Part shown: positions 8,462 to 18,381 of the stretch, one piece after another
How the letters are laid out: each line of letters begins with the position of its first letter
Position numbering within the stretch: the stretch's first letter is position 1
DNA from: Rubripirellula sp.
GTDB lineage: Bacteria; Planctomycetota; Planctomycetia; Pirellulales; Pirellulaceae
Assembly: GCA_029245125.1 (NCBI GenBank)
Contig: JAQWPZ010000018.1
Coordinates: 1 to 34,349 of the forward strand
DNA: 34,349 bases
Direction of reading: 5' to 3'
The notes under the pieces: model-generated
Told to the model about the DNA's origin: nothing
Database searches by the model: none
The model's input: the letters and a program-made list of their open reading frames with translations, nothing else
Made by a program: the position numbers and the translations under genes

Positions 8462-10051
8462 CTACCAGAGTTCGTTTCGTCGTTCCATCAACGCGGGATA
8501 GGGTTCATCATGGTCAGCGTATTGCTGCTTGAGTTCAAGCAAACGTTCCTTGAGCTGCTGAACCACTGACTCATACTCGGACTGCCCATAAACGTTGTTG
8601 GTTTCCTTGGGATCCTTCTCAAGATCGTATAACTCCCAGCCTGGTGTCGAAGCGGGAAAGCTGCCTCTGCCAAGGCTGGCATCCAACGGTAGCGCGTAGA
8701 AGAACACAAGCTTGTATCGATTGGTTCGTACACCGTAGTGCGCCGGGATGTTGTGATGCGCTAGATGCATCCAATAGCGATAGTAGATCGCGTCACGCCA
8801 TTGCCCTGGAGCTTGCCCAGGAGTTTGCCCACTGAGAATCCCCCGCAAACTCTGTCCCTGCATTTTGCTGACGTCCGCAGCATCGCTTGCATTGGCGTAA
8901 TCAAGAAAGGTTTGTGCGAAATCAAGGTTAGAGCAGAGCTCTGAATCGTTCACCGAGCCAGCTGGGATGGTTCCCGGCAGGCGAGCAACGAACGGCATTT
9001 GCAGACACTCTTCATAGATCCAGCGTTTGTCAAAGTAGTCGTGTTCCCCCAGAAACATGCCTTGGTCAGCCGTGTAGATGACGAGCGTGTTTGCCGCGAG
9101 TCCACTTTCGTCCAAGTAATCGAGGACGCGACCGACGTTTTCATCCACTGCTTTGACGCAACCAAGGTAGTCGTGCAAATACTTCTGATAGGCTGCCTTG
9201 CCCTGCTCCTGTTCGGTCATCCCCGACAGGTCGACCGAGCCCGCCGGCCAGTCGGGCTTTTGAACATCGGCGACCATTGTTCGACGGGGATGCAGTCTGC
9301 TTGTGATCGAGGTTCCCATTTCACGAGTGGCCGATGACCGGTGTGAAAAATCCTCCCAAAGAGTTTCTGGCTCCGGGATTTCCACATCGGCCAAATAATT
9401 CTTGTGTCGCTTGGCAGGTTCCCACTTTCCGTGGGGGGCCTTGTGGTGCAACATCATAAAGAAAGGTTTTGATTGGTCGCGGCCATCTAACCATTCCAAG
9501 GCGTAGTCGGTCACCAAATCGGTGTAATAACCTTTCGTTCGCTTTGCGGTTCGGCCTAGACGCGTTTGATAAGCAACCCCATCAGTCGAAGCAACGAAGA
9601 CGGGGTCGTGATACAAACCCTGCCCCGGCCCAACCTTCCAATAGTCAAAACCCCAAGGTGGTGAACGGAGATGCCACTTTCCAACCAGTGCCGTCTGGTA
9701 GCCGGATCGGCGGAGCATTTCAGCCACATTCGGTGTCTCCGAGGTCGGCCCCGGAAAAGCATCGACGAGTGTCTTTACACCATTCAAGTGGGAATGCTGG
9801 CCGGACAAAATCACGGCTCTACTGGGCGTGCAAATCGAATTGGTGACGAAGCACTGATTCAACCGCACGCCCTCCTTGGCAAAGCGATCAATGTTCGGGG
9901 TGGGAGCCACTTTCGCTAACCGACCTCCGTAAGCGCTGATCGCGTTGCAGGCATGATCATCCGACATGATGAACAAAATGTTGGGACGTTCCGCCGCGAC
10001 CTCCGCAACAAACCACAGTGAGAAGAACAAAGAGAAGAGCCGATATTTCAT
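8462..10051 (-). CDS. Secreted S1-family sulfatase
   Basis: This is a type I formylglycine sulfatase of 529 residues from the ATG at 10051, exported by a signal peptide (K-Y-R-L-F-S-L-F-F to about A20). The mature part opens R-P-N-I-L-F-I-M-S-D-D-H, with the two metal-binding aspartates at 31-32. The sulfatase signature C-T-P-S-R has the Cys (residue 74) that is oxidised to formylglycine. G-K-W-H (124-127) and Y-T-A-D-Q-G-M-F-L-G-E-H supply further active-site positions, and the C-terminus has the usual L-Y-D-L-E-K-D-P. The pattern recalls mucin-desulfating or GlcNAc-6-sulfatase-like enzymes, but the substrate is not readable. Upstream ATGs every 21 bp (10072, 10093, 10114, 10135) are all in frame, so longer leaders are possible. 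The reading open to 10450 is probably not translated. Confidence 0.93.
   Translation of the reverse strand: MKYRLFSLFFSLWFVAEVAAERPNILFIMSDDHACNAISAYGGRLAKVAPTPNIDRFAKEGVRLNQCFVTNSICTPSRAVILSGQHSHLNGVKTLVDAFPGPTSETPNVAEMLRRSGYQTALVGKWHLRSPPWGFDYWKVGPGQGLYHDPVFVASTDGVAYQTRLGRTAKRTKGYYTDLVTDYALEWLDGRDQSKPFFMMLHHKAPHGKWEPAKRHKNYLADVEIPEPETLWEDFSHRSSATREMGTSITSRLHPRRTMVADVQKPDWPAGSVDLSGMTEQEQGKAAYQKYLHDYLGCVKAVDENVGRVLDYLDESGLAANTLVIYTADQGMFLGEHDYFDKRWIYEECLQMPFVARLPGTIPAGSVNDSELCSNLDFAQTFLDYANASDAADVSKMQGQSLRGILSGQTPGQAPGQWRDAIYYRYWMHLAHHNIPAHYGVRTNRYKLVFFYALPLDASLGRGSFPASTPGWELYDLEKDPKETNNVYGQSEYESVVQQLKERLLELKQQYADHDEPYPALMERRNELW
8801..8836 (-). repeat. 12-bp tandem repeat, about 3 copies, inside the sulfatase
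   Basis: The plus strand reads TTGCCCTGGAGC, TTGCCCAGGAGT, TTGCCCACTGAG. On the coding strand the middle of this gives the peptides GQTP and GQAP followed by GQW. The unit preserves frame. Confidence 0.7.
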
Positions 10052-10135
10052 TACACGCTGGTTGGGTTTCATTACACGCTGGTTGGGTTTCATCACACGC
10101 TGGCTGGGTTTCATCACACGCTGACTGGGTTTCAT
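10052..10135 (-). repeat. 21-bp tandem repeat, 4 copies, carrying in-frame ATGs
   Basis: There are four 21-bp units directly upstream of the sulfatase start. On the minus strand each unit runs from ATGAAACCC to CAGCGTGT(G/A). Each encodes MKP(S/N)QRV and begins with ATG, so the gene has five in-frame ATGs at 10135, 10114, 10093, 10072 and 10051. A partial unit (CGGCAGCGTGTG) precedes the first. The two distal units carry S codons and the two proximal units N codons, consistent with stepwise duplication. Confidence 0.92.
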
Positions 10136-10147
10136 CACACGCTGCCG

Positions 10148-10877
10148 GCTCTCCGAACGCAGGCAATGGAACGGAACAAACTTGAAACGTTGCAGGACTG
10201 CTCTCAAGGCAAGAGACAGCCTCAGCGTGAACGCGAGCCGGGAGTTAGCGTAGTTTAGCGAAAAACGTCGTGTCCAAGCCTTCTGGCAAGCGCTAGCCTC
10301 CTGCCCGAAAGAGCCTCCAAGCCACGTCTTCCCAATTAATGGCTCGCGACCCTCTGCACAACGATCAAGCTCTGCCCAACCCCCTCCCATTGGGAGTTGC
10401 ATTACCGCCCCAATCACCTGTTGTGCTGGCATCGCCTCTTCTACCAGCAACGGTATGCGGTTTGCGGATCATCTTCGCGAGTGAATCACTTCAGGCAACA
10501 GCAAGTGTTACAGCGAAAGAACGATTCAGGTGAGCGTTATCGCACAACCTGTGACACAAGCTGACGTCTGACCTTTGCATCACAACACCGAGCAGAGACC
10601 CAGAAGATGGACGATCGAATTCCGCACTCCTCCTTCCAAATGCTGCTGGTGATCAAATCAGAACACACATCAATGCGCAAGAGAGTCGCGTGGGCCACCA
10701 CAAAAAGTCATTTCCACCGCAGTGGTCGGCGATTGATTCTGACGCGGGATCAACTCTGCCTAAAGGTGGCTTCTGTCTTGAATATCGGTAAGCAAATTTG
10801 CACCGGGTCGGCCGGACTTGATGCTTCACGGATCCGCGGCACGGATTGTCATCTATTGGTAATCCGAGGGTAGTCCG
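10148..10877. other. Divergent intergenic region, no supported gene
   Basis: This separates the minus-strand sulfatase from the plus-strand DUF2339 gene and should contain both promoters. The minus frame open to 10450 continues the sulfatase frame but shows no domain. A plus frame at 10607-10873 lacks any recognisable feature. I could not identify a convincing -35/-10 pair. Confidence 0.5.
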
Positions 10878-13532
10878 ATGGAGATATTTATCTACGCGTT
10901 ATTCTGGCTCGCAGGGACAGGTGTAATCCTAGGGATTCCCCTTTGGCTCCTTGTTTCATCCATCCGGATACTCAAACGCCAAGCGGCCGACGCGGATCAA
11001 CTTAAAACACTCTCGGGAAAAGTCGACCGACTGCTTGTCGAGCAACACCATTTGGCAAAGCAGCTTAGCAAGTCGATCAACCTAGATCCCGCCCCGGAAC
11101 ACAAAACGCCCTCGGAACACAAAACGCCGACTGGACACAAAACGCCGACTGGACACGAAACGCCCACTGGACACAAATCGACCACCAAATACGTCGCCCC
11201 CCCCGAGCACAAATCAACGGCAAAACACAAGTCGAAAAAAACTTCTGAGTCACCGGTAGCCCCTGGGACGCCTGCTGATACTGCACGTCATTCATCCGCA
11301 GCGGTGCAGGGAACAAGCACCTCGCAGAGTCGAGAATCACTCCACCCCCAGCATTCAACGCAGGACCAACGCTTCACTCAGCGATTGGAACGCCCGCCAC
11401 GTCAACCAAGCCGTTTCGAAATCGCCGCGAAAGAGGTATTGGCAAAGATCTGGAACTGGATCGTTGTCGGTGAAGAGCATCGGCCAAGTGGCGTATCGAT
11501 GGAATACGCAATCGCGACGAATTGGCTGTTGCGGATTGGCATTTTAATTCTGGTAGTCGGCGTCGGCTTCTTTTTGAAATATTCAATCGACCAAGGCTAT
11601 CTGCAGCCAGTTACCCGCGTAGCGATGTCGGTGATTACGGGTGTGGCACTGCTGGCAGTCGGAGCCCAATTGCTGGGCAAAAAATACCATTTGCTTGGTC
11701 AAGGGCTAATGGGCGGTGGGATTGCGATTCTCTACTTCGCGGTATTCGCGGCAGCAAATTTCTATTCACTGATCCTACCCATGCCAGCCTTTGCGGTGAT
11801 GGCATTCATCACATTTTGCGCTTGCGGCATCGCTGTCCGCTTCGACTCGATGCTCATGGCTGTGCTCGGCACCCTTGGTGGTTTTGGCACCCCGATCATG
11901 CTCCAGACAGGCGTCGTCAATTTCGCGGGCCTGTTCACCTACATGCTGATCCTCGGCATCGGAGTTCTAGGCGTCAGCTACAAAAAGAATTGGCGTTTGC
12001 TGAGCTACCTGAGCTTCGTTTCCACCTATGCCCTCTTCATTGCAGCGGTCGAGAAAGATTACGCGGAAGAATACTTCTGGGAAGTGATGCCCTTCCTGGC
12101 TGGGTTCTTCGTACTCTACTCGACGATGATTTTCATTTTCAATTTGGTCAATCAGTCCAAGTCGACGCTACTGGAGTTACTAGGCCTGTTTTTAAACGCC
12201 GGCATTTTCTTCACAGCCGGCTTCCTGCTGATTGAGGAAAGATACGACCAAAGCTGGGTCGCCACGCTGACTCTAAGTTTGGCAGCCTTTTACGTTGGTC
12301 ACATCTATTATTTTCTGGTCCGCAAGGTGCAGGATCGTGAATTGTTGGTTTGCTTCACCGGATTAGCTGCCTTCTTTTTGACAGTAACCGTGCCGTTGGT
12401 GCTCTCCTCGGAATGGATCACCGTCAGTTGGGCCATTCAAGCATTTGTGATGTTGTGGGTGGCAGGAAAACTCAAGAGTGAGTTTCTACGGCAAGTGTCC
12501 TACTTGCTGTATCTGCTTGTGATCGGGCGTTTTTGTTTCGTCGACCTGCACCAACAGTTTTCTCAGTCGCTCGCCCAAGATGTCTTGTTGCAACAGTACG
12601 CACTCGGCCTGGTGCAGCGAGTGATTATTTTCGGTGTTCCGGTCGGATCGATGGCGGCCGCCTATCGTCTACTGAACCAACCGCAACTTGCGTCAAACCT
12701 GTGTGTGGAAAAGGCTAACGACGTCGGCCAATGGGTTCGCGATCGCTGGGCCGTTCGGGGATTATTTTTGCTGGTGCTGACAATGCTATTTGTCTACCTG
12801 CACTTGGAACTCAACCGCAGCTTCGGATTCATGTTCCCTCCGGTACGTATGCCAGTCTTGACACTCCTCTGGCTAGCTACATGCTTCCTGCTCTTGTTCG
12901 AATTCAAAACGGATGCGAACAAAGCTGTGTTTGGCCTGCTGACCGCATTTGTAACCGGCTTGCTGATCAAACTCTTCTTTTTCGATTTACCGAACTGGAA
13001 CGTTTCGAGTGACTTGCGTTACCTCGGCGACTACTCGTTCCTTGATGCCGGAATGCGACTATTGGATTTCGGCATGATCATCGGCTTCTTCGCGGTGGCT
13101 TTCTCGATGCTCTATGGCAACGTCAAAGCGATCTCAGCAGCAAAATTTGTCGGTGGATTGGGGGCGATGCTGTTGTTCGTGTTCGCAACGTTGGAACTGA
13201 ACACGTTCCTCTATCACTTCGTGCCCAACCTACGCCCGGGTGGCATCTCAATTCTATGGTCACTCTTTGCACTTGGCATGATCATCACCGGCATTGCTCA
13301 GAACAGTCGCGAATTGCGCTATTTGGGACTGGGCTTGATCGCCGTAGTCACTTGGAAAATCTTCTTCAATGACCTTGCTCGACTCGACCAACTTTATCGC
13401 ATCATCGCCTTCATTCTGCTGGGTGCGTTGATCCTCAGTGGCTCGTTTGTGTATCTTAAATTTCGACACGTTTTCGCCACCGAGGCAGCCGAACCGCCCC
13501 AAGACTCAGCGAAAAAGGAACAGCAACAATGA
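10878..13532 (+). CDS. DUF2339 polytopic membrane protein
   Basis: This 884-residue inner-membrane protein has one N-terminal membrane segment (about residues 4-30), then a short coiled coil ([11 protein letters not shown]) and a soluble linker rich in His/Lys/Thr/Pro. That linker contains an 18-bp repeat from residue 74. A conserved pre-membrane stretch [14 protein letters not shown] follows, near 190. The remainder is an almost continuous series of over twenty hydrophobic segments, with the family-like [21 protein letters not shown] entry. Length and architecture match DUF2339. The start has a purine-rich GAGGG about ten bases upstream. The stop overlaps the next ATG (ATGA), coupling it to a DUF3999 gene; the pair occurs together in other bacteria. 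The biochemical function of the family is unknown. Confidence 0.9.
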   Translation: MEIFIYALFWLAGTGVILGIPLWLLVSSIRILKRQAADADQLKTLSGKVDRLLVEQHHLAKQLSKSINLDPAPEHKTPSEHKTPTGHKTPTGHETPTGHKSTTKYVAPPEHKSTAKHKSKKTSESPVAPGTPADTARHSSAAVQGTSTSQSRESLHPQHSTQDQRFTQRLERPPRQPSRFEIAAKEVLAKIWNWIVVGEEHRPSGVSMEYAIATNWLLRIGILILVVGVGFFLKYSIDQGYLQPVTRVAMSVITGVALLAVGAQLLGKKYHLLGQGLMGGGIAILYFAVFAAANFYSLILPMPAFAVMAFITFCACGIAVRFDSMLMAVLGTLGGFGTPIMLQTGVVNFAGLFTYMLILGIGVLGVSYKKNWRLLSYLSFVSTYALFIAAVEKDYAEEYFWEVMPFLAGFFVLYSTMIFIFNLVNQSKSTLLELLGLFLNAGIFFTAGFLLIEERYDQSWVATLTLSLAAFYVGHIYYFLVRKVQDRELLVCFTGLAAFFLTVTVPLVLSSEWITVSWAIQAFVMLWVAGKLKSEFLRQVSYLLYLLVIGRFCFVDLHQQFSQSLAQDVLLQQYALGLVQRVIIFGVPVGSMAAAYRLLNQPQLASNLCVEKANDVGQWVRDRWAVRGLFLLVLTMLFVYLHLELNRSFGFMFPPVRMPVLTLLWLATCFLLLFEFKTDANKAVFGLLTAFVTGLLIKLFFFDLPNWNVSSDLRYLGDYSFLDAGMRLLDFGMIIGFFAVAFSMLYGNVKAISAAKFVGGLGAMLLFVFATLELNTFLYHFVPNLRPGGISILWSLFALGMIITGIAQNSRELRYLGLGLIAVVTWKIFFNDLARLDQLYRIIAFILLGALILSGSFVYLKFRHVFATEAAEPPQDSAKKEQQQ
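11097..11186 (+). repeat. 18-bp tandem repeat, 5 copies, in the DUF2339 linker
   Basis: Five 18-bp units encode [24 protein letters not shown] and GHKSTT. Copies decay towards the end, and two further E-H-K / K-H-K echoes follow. It lies in a soluble linker before the membrane domain, where length change should be tolerated. Confidence 0.9.
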
Positions 13533-14980
13533 CGTATCATGCATTTCACAGAGCTTTGTTCGCCGTATTGACGACATGCGTTCGGCCCTTTGCTTTCGCG
13601 TCGGCCACGCGATTGGTGACTTCATTGTTCGCTGCCCTGGTTCTGAGCCCTTCAGCGTGCGCGGAGGAACCACTCCCCTATCAGAATTACAAGAACATAC
13701 AACTAGCGGCCTCATCGAATGAAACGATTGTCCGCGTCCTTCTTGACAGCGACATTTACGCCGCGACAAGAAAGAAATTTTCAGACATTCGCATTTTGAA
13801 TGCGGAGGGGATGGAATCCCCATTCCGCTTAGAGTTGGTCACCACGAATCGACGGGAAAAAGTTCGCAAGCCGTGCCGAAGTGAGATTTCCTCGCTGGAT
13901 GAAAACGCCGATGGCAGCATCACCATCACGCTGAAATTAGACGACAACGCATCTGCCGCAAATGGGCTCAGCATCTTCACACCGCTGACCAACCACGAAC
14001 GACTCGTCAGCATCTCCGGCAGTCCCAAAGGGGATGAATGGCAACCCTTGGTAACCGATGGTCGCATATTTGACTTTTCGCGTTACATCGACGTCAGTAA
14101 TCGCGAAGTCGAATTGCCAAAGAACCAATACCGGCACTTGAAGATCAAAATCGCTGACGTCACTGAACTGCAACAGTCCCACATGATGCGAATCACCCGG
14201 GAACTGCAAGGTGACGACGAAGTGAGCAGGCGAGAAACGACACTCGTACGCAGTCGCCCGTTCCGGATTGATCGAATCGATTGCTGGTCCGAAGAGACAC
14301 GGCGAATGGTCAAAGGAAATCAAAAAACCAAGTACCCCATCATTGCGTTTCAAACCGCAGAAGATCTCGAAAACAAATCGACCATTGTTACACTTCAAAC
14401 GCGGCGTGAACCACTGACATCGCTCACTCTCGAAACATCGAGCCAAAATTTCAGCCGACATGTTTCGGTGCAGGTCCCCGTAGTACACGGAGTGACGACA
14501 GAGTGGGTCGAAGTCGGGCATGGCACGCTGTTCAGCGCTCACGTCGGGGATTTCCATCGGGATCGACTCAAAGTCACCTTCTCAGAACAACGCGAAAAAG
14601 AGTACCGGATAGTCATTCGCAATGGCGACAGCCCACCGCTGAATGTTGCTGGGATCGAAACGGAGGGAAATCTCTATCAACTGGTTTTCTTCATGTCTGA
14701 TTCAGGACCGTCGCGTATTTATTACGGATCCGAGACCGTCGACAGACCGAGCTACGATACGAGCGAGGTACTGGCATCCTTGAAGTCCGGATATCGGACG
14801 ACTCAAGCGAGACTCGGTTCCGAAGTCTCCAATCCTGCCTTTGCAAATCAATCTGGCACGACGTTACAACGACTCTTGAACAACAGTCTGTTCTTGCTCG
14901 GTGTGATCTGCTTGGTGGTGGCTGCCTTGGCGTGGACTCTCTTTCACGCAACCCGCCGGATTGACGGCATCCCTGATTGA
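13529..14980 (+). CDS. DUF3999 family envelope protein
   Basis: This 483-residue protein is translationally coupled to DUF2339 by ATGA overlap. A signal peptide spans roughly residues 1-45 (hydrophobic core [12 protein letters not shown], cleavage near A-C-A-E-E). A long beta-rich periplasmic region follows, beginning [10 protein letters not shown] with D-I-R-I-L-N-A-E-G near residue 90, typical of DUF3999. The C-terminal segment [16 protein letters not shown] is a single membrane anchor with a short basic tail, so most of the protein faces the periplasm. DUF2339 and DUF3999 presumably form one envelope complex; what it does is not known. Confidence 0.87.
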   Translation: MTYHAFHRALFAVLTTCVRPFAFASATRLVTSLFAALVLSPSACAEEPLPYQNYKNIQLAASSNETIVRVLLDSDIYAATRKKFSDIRILNAEGMESPFRLELVTTNRREKVRKPCRSEISSLDENADGSITITLKLDDNASAANGLSIFTPLTNHERLVSISGSPKGDEWQPLVTDGRIFDFSRYIDVSNREVELPKNQYRHLKIKIADVTELQQSHMMRITRELQGDDEVSRRETTLVRSRPFRIDRIDCWSEETRRMVKGNQKTKYPIIAFQTAEDLENKSTIVTLQTRREPLTSLTLETSSQNFSRHVSVQVPVVHGVTTEWVEVGHGTLFSAHVGDFHRDRLKVTFSEQREKEYRIVIRNGDSPPLNVAGIETEGNLYQLVFFMSDSGPSRIYYGSETVDRPSYDTSEVLASLKSGYRTTQARLGSEVSNPAFANQSGTTLQRLLNNSLFLLGVICLVVAALAWTLFHATRRIDGIPD

Positions 14981-15261
14981 TCCCTGAAGCAGTTCCCGAT
15001 TGAGGGCCATCCCTGCAAGCGAAATTGAAATCAAGGAGCGAAAACCGCACTGAATGTTCGAAAACAGGTTGAAGCCTTCATCTGATTTCGTTGGCGATCG
15101 GCCCACTCGCATAGCAGCCTTCTAGAGCGGTTCCCCCCACTGCCCTCTCGCATTTCATCATCTCGTCCAGCCAGACTCCTCCCCCCTTTACAGCGAATCA
15201 ATATCTCGCGGTAAACTGCTGTTCTAATCTGGACAAGTTCTCCGAAAGATCGCGAGACACA

Positions 15262-16002
15262 ATGCTTGAAGTTACTGACTTGGCGTATTCCTACGGCACA
15301 CGCAATGCGGTGCAAAAGGCCAACTTCTCGGTTCACCAGGGGGAATGCCTAGGCCTATTGGGGCCCAACGGCGCGGGAAAAACCACCACCATCTCGTGCA
15401 TCGTTGGCCTACTCTCGGAATGGGAAGGCAACTTGAGCATGAATGGCGCGGAATTCCGTCCCGCGAAACGGCCATCCGACCGGGGCAAATTGGGGTTTGT
15501 GCCTCAAGAATTAGCGGTGTACATGAACCTGACCGCCGAAGAAAACCTGAACCTGTTTGCCAAACTGCATGGCCTTGGGCGTCAACAGCGGCAGGAGGCA
15601 GTGAATGAAAAACTTGAGTTGGCTGGGCTCGCCGATCGTCGCGGCGATTTAGCCGGAACATTCAGCGGCGGAATGAAACGCAGGCTCAATCTTGTGGCTG
15701 GGCTGATGCACTCGCCGGACTTGGTGTTACTGGACGAGCCAACTGTCGGCGTTGATCCTCAAAGCCGAAACCATCTCTTTGAAATGCTGTTGCAATTGAA
15801 ATCAGAGGGTGTCGCCCTGCTTTACACGACGCACTACATGGAAGAAGCCCAACGATTATGCGACCGCATCGCGATCATGAATGAAGGCTCTGTCGTGGCC
15901 ACTGGCACCCCAAGTGAGCTAGCAGTAGACGCCGGTGAACCAGACGCAGATCTTGAGCAAGTCTTTTTGAAACTTACCGGCAGAAGCCTGAAGGACATCT
16001 AA
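15262..16002 (+). CDS. ABC-2 type transporter ATP-binding protein
   Basis: This 246-residue ATPase subunit has all expected motifs: Walker A G-P-N-G-A-G-K-T-T (34-42), Q-loop at 82, signature F-S-G-G-M (134-138), Walker B L-V-L-L-D-E (154-159), D-loop at V-D-P, and switch His 191. It is close in type to the CcmA/YhaQ-like ATPases of ABC-2 exporters. Its TAA is directly followed by the ATG of the permease gene, so the two form an operon and a complex. The short C-terminal extension A-G-E-P-D-A-D-L-E-Q-V-F-L-K-L is usual in this group. The substrate cannot be deduced. Confidence 0.95.
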   Translation: MLEVTDLAYSYGTRNAVQKANFSVHQGECLGLLGPNGAGKTTTISCIVGLLSEWEGNLSMNGAEFRPAKRPSDRGKLGFVPQELAVYMNLTAEENLNLFAKLHGLGRQQRQEAVNEKLELAGLADRRGDLAGTFSGGMKRRLNLVAGLMHSPDLVLLDEPTVGVDPQSRNHLFEMLLQLKSEGVALLYTTHYMEEAQRLCDRIAIMNEGSVVATGTPSELAVDAGEPDADLEQVFLKLTGRSLKDI

Positions 16003-17460
16003 ATGAATACGATTTCCGCAGCCTGGGTGCTGGCACAAAAAGACCTACGCAGCTTCCTTCGCGATAAAACCGCCTTGGTACTAAGCATCCTGGTTCCAAT
16101 CGCGCTGGTCAGTGTCTTTGGCTGGATTATGGCGTATGCGTTTGGCGGATCCGGTGGGATGCCAAAGGTAACGCTGCACGTCGCCGACTTTTCCCAGTCC
16201 AAGCAAAGCCAACAATTTGTTGACTCATTGAAAAACGATGCCAGCCTGAAGGTGCGTTTGGTAAAGCTGCTGAAGGATGGCGATTCAGTCAATCAAGATG
16301 CGGTTCAAAGTCAACTAGAAAAGCTAATCCGCGATGGGGATGCAAATCATGTGCTGATCCTTCCAAGCGACATGGAACAGCAGATCGCCGAAGACAGAAT
16401 CCCGCAATTCAATCTGCTCCGAGATCCGGGTCGAGCGATGGAAGAGCAAGTGATTCAAATCGCATTGATCCAGACATCGGCACAAGTGTTCGGTGGATTC
16501 TTCTTTACCGATGCGATGCAGCGAATGTTGACCAAGCAAGGAATGGATACTCAAACCATCGGCTTGATTCGTACTTGGATGACCGATATCGGTTCCACCA
16601 TGGATACGTTTTATGAGAACAGCAACTCAGGCAGTGATGTTCCGGCCAATCACGACGACCAGGGTGAAGACCAACCTGACATTCGTGAATCTGAAACGAA
16701 AAGCGAGAACGAACCCGACCAAGTCGCCGAACAACCGACGACGAACAGCCACGATGCAGGCGAATCGATGCTCGGCTTGATGGAGGAATTAATGCCCATC
16801 GAGACAAAGGACATCTCACCACCAAATCGCGGCAAACAGGTCACGTATCAACAGGCTCAAAGTGTCGCGGGCATGACGGTGATGATGCTACTGTTCGCCC
16901 TCACAAGTTGCGGCAGCGTTCTCCTTACCGAGCGTGAAGAGGGGACACTGAAGCGACTTTTCTCGCAGCCCATCTCTTGGAACGCGATCTTGCTGGGAAA
17001 ATTCCTGTTTGTGTTGATCATCGGCCTCGGGCAAATGGCCATCTTGTTCACCTATGGCGAATGGATGTTTCGCGTCGGACTCTTTCGAGATCCAATCACG
17101 CTGATTGTCCTGTCGCTTTCGTGGGTCGTAGCGGGAGCTGCATTTGGGATGTTCCTGGCTGCGATTAGCCGGTCTAGCAAGCAAGCCGAAAGCCTCGCCT
17201 CCTTGCTGATCCTAATGATGGCAGCGCTGGGAGGCTGTTGGTTTCCATTGCAAATGATGAATTTGCCCACGCTACTCGATACAGTATGTCGAAGCACCAT
17301 GACCTACTGGGCCATGACGGGCTTCCAAAATATGCTGTGGAACCAATTGTCGTGGCACGACACCAAGATTCTGCAAGCACTTGGTTGGCAATGGTGCTGG
17401 GCCGCCGTCCTCACCTTGGGCGCCATTGTTTTCTTCCGTCGCAATTATTGTCGTGGCTAA
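16003..17460 (+). CDS. ABC-2 type transporter permease
   Basis: This 485-residue permease is partner of the ATPase immediately upstream (no gap). One membrane segment lies near residues 25-48. A long extracytoplasmic domain follows to about residue 280, then a cluster of five or six membrane segments (from S-V-A-G-M-T-V-M-M-L-L-F-A-L to the C-terminus), with T-E-R-E-E-G-T-L-K-R-L-F before the second of them. That is the ABC-2/YhgE-NatB-like plan. The large domain carries a low-complexity acidic stretch at about residues 207-255 (D-D-Q-G-E-D-Q-P-D and similar). Likely an exporter; substrate unknown. Confidence 0.92.
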   Translation: MNTISAAWVLAQKDLRSFLRDKTALVLSILVPIALVSVFGWIMAYAFGGSGGMPKVTLHVADFSQSKQSQQFVDSLKNDASLKVRLVKLLKDGDSVNQDAVQSQLEKLIRDGDANHVLILPSDMEQQIAEDRIPQFNLLRDPGRAMEEQVIQIALIQTSAQVFGGFFFTDAMQRMLTKQGMDTQTIGLIRTWMTDIGSTMDTFYENSNSGSDVPANHDDQGEDQPDIRESETKSENEPDQVAEQPTTNSHDAGESMLGLMEELMPIETKDISPPNRGKQVTYQQAQSVAGMTVMMLLFALTSCGSVLLTEREEGTLKRLFSQPISWNAILLGKFLFVLIIGLGQMAILFTYGEWMFRVGLFRDPITLIVLSLSWVVAGAAFGMFLAAISRSSKQAESLASLLILMMAALGGCWFPLQMMNLPTLLDTVCRSTMTYWAMTGFQNMLWNQLSWHDTKILQALGWQWCWAAVLTLGAIVFFRRNYCRG

Positions 17461-17575
17461 CGCGAAACCCTGCAAACGCGACGAATAGAGTTTAAACTTG
17501 GAAACGGTGAGGAGACCGCAATTTTGCCGCTAACGGAAATTGCCTGATGTTTTCCGTGCACAAGAGCACCCCGCA

Positions 17576-18361
17576 ATGGTCTTTCGCAACCGAACCCAAT
17601 CACCAACAGCCCGCTTACGTGCTTTCTTTTCAAGGCGGGCTGATCAGGAGACGCTCCGACATGTCGATCCAATTGTGATCGGCGGCTGTGCTCGATCAGG
17701 CACCACATTATTACTGTCCGTATTGTCGGGCCATCCACAGATTGCGGCGATACCAATCGAAACACAGTCACTCTGCCCCACCGCCTATGACCCGCACCCA
17801 AACTGGGAATCTGATCTCGATACCACAACACTTCACCAGCATCTCGCCAAGCTCAAAATTGATGCATCCAACTGTCGATACTGGTGCGAAAAAACGCCAA
17901 AGAACATTCTCTTCTTCGAACGCATCTTGATGTACCTGGGACCTACTGCTCGCTTGTTCAATGTAGTCAGGGATGGACGCGATGTTGTTTGCTCTGTTCA
18001 CCCCGACGATCCGTCAAACTTTTGGGTGTCGCCACAGCGTTGGGTACAAGAGGTTGAAGCGGGAATAGCTTTTGAAAATCACCCGCAGGTCCTGACTCTC
18101 CGTTACGAAGATCTTGTCAGCCGCTTCCGCGAGATGACTCGAACAATCTGCGATTTCCTAACCCTCGATTCCTCAGATCAGATCGAACTCTACCCATCGT
18201 TTGCAACCGTCAAGAAAAGCAACGCTTGGTTTTCTCCGGCACATGCGCCAACAACAAAGCGAATTGGCAGATGGCGTTCAGCATCCACGAAAAATCGCAT
18301 CGATGAATTACTAGCAGACGATAACGCCGTCAACCTGCTCCGCCACTACGATTACGTTTAA
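17576..18361 (+). CDS. Sulfotransferase
   Basis: This 261-residue PAPS-dependent sulfotransferase has a 5'-phosphosulfate-binding loop in V-I-G-G-C-A-R-S-G-T-T-L-L (about residues 34-46). The 3'-phosphate-binding segment is V-V-R-D-G-R-D-V-V near 142, and L-R-Y-E-D-L is near 182. It lacks a signal peptide. The ATG at 17576 is preferred to a TTG at 17540, though neither has a good Shine-Dalgarno. An 8-bp inverted repeat (17607-17614 with 17635-17642, CAGCCCGC/GCGGGCTG) lies in the first codons. It lies just before a GT-A-like gene on the same strand, so the acceptor is probably a surface glycan; that is inference. Confidence 0.88.
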   Translation: MVFRNRTQSPTARLRAFFSRRADQETLRHVDPIVIGGCARSGTTLLLSVLSGHPQIAAIPIETQSLCPTAYDPHPNWESDLDTTTLHQHLAKLKIDASNCRYWCEKTPKNILFFERILMYLGPTARLFNVVRDGRDVVCSVHPDDPSNFWVSPQRWVQEVEAGIAFENHPQVLTLRYEDLVSRFREMTRTICDFLTLDSSDQIELYPSFATVKKSNAWFSPAHAPTTKRIGRWRSASTKNRIDELLADDNAVNLLRHYDYV

Positions 18362-18381
18362 CCCGAGGCAAGAAACTCTTC

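Noticed and set aside
10052..10135. CRISPR-like array
   Set aside because: Units are directly adjacent with no spacers and lie in frame at a gene start; a plain tandem repeat.
10136..10450. N-terminal extension of the sulfatase frame upstream of the 21-bp repeats
   Set aside because: The frame is open but has no domain or leader, and it would bury the signal peptide some 135 residues inside the protein; chance open frame is the simpler reading.
10607..10873. 88-codon plus-strand frame just before DUF2339
   Set aside because: No membrane segment, motif or convincing ribosome site; composition unlike the neighbours and it occupies the likely promoter region.
11097..11186. CRISPR-like array
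   Set aside because: Adjacent 18-bp units without spacers, translated in frame as hexapeptides.
17607..17642. Terminator for the ABC transporter operon
   Set aside because: The 8-bp stem has a 20-base loop and no T-run after it, and it lies within the sulfotransferase reading frame.
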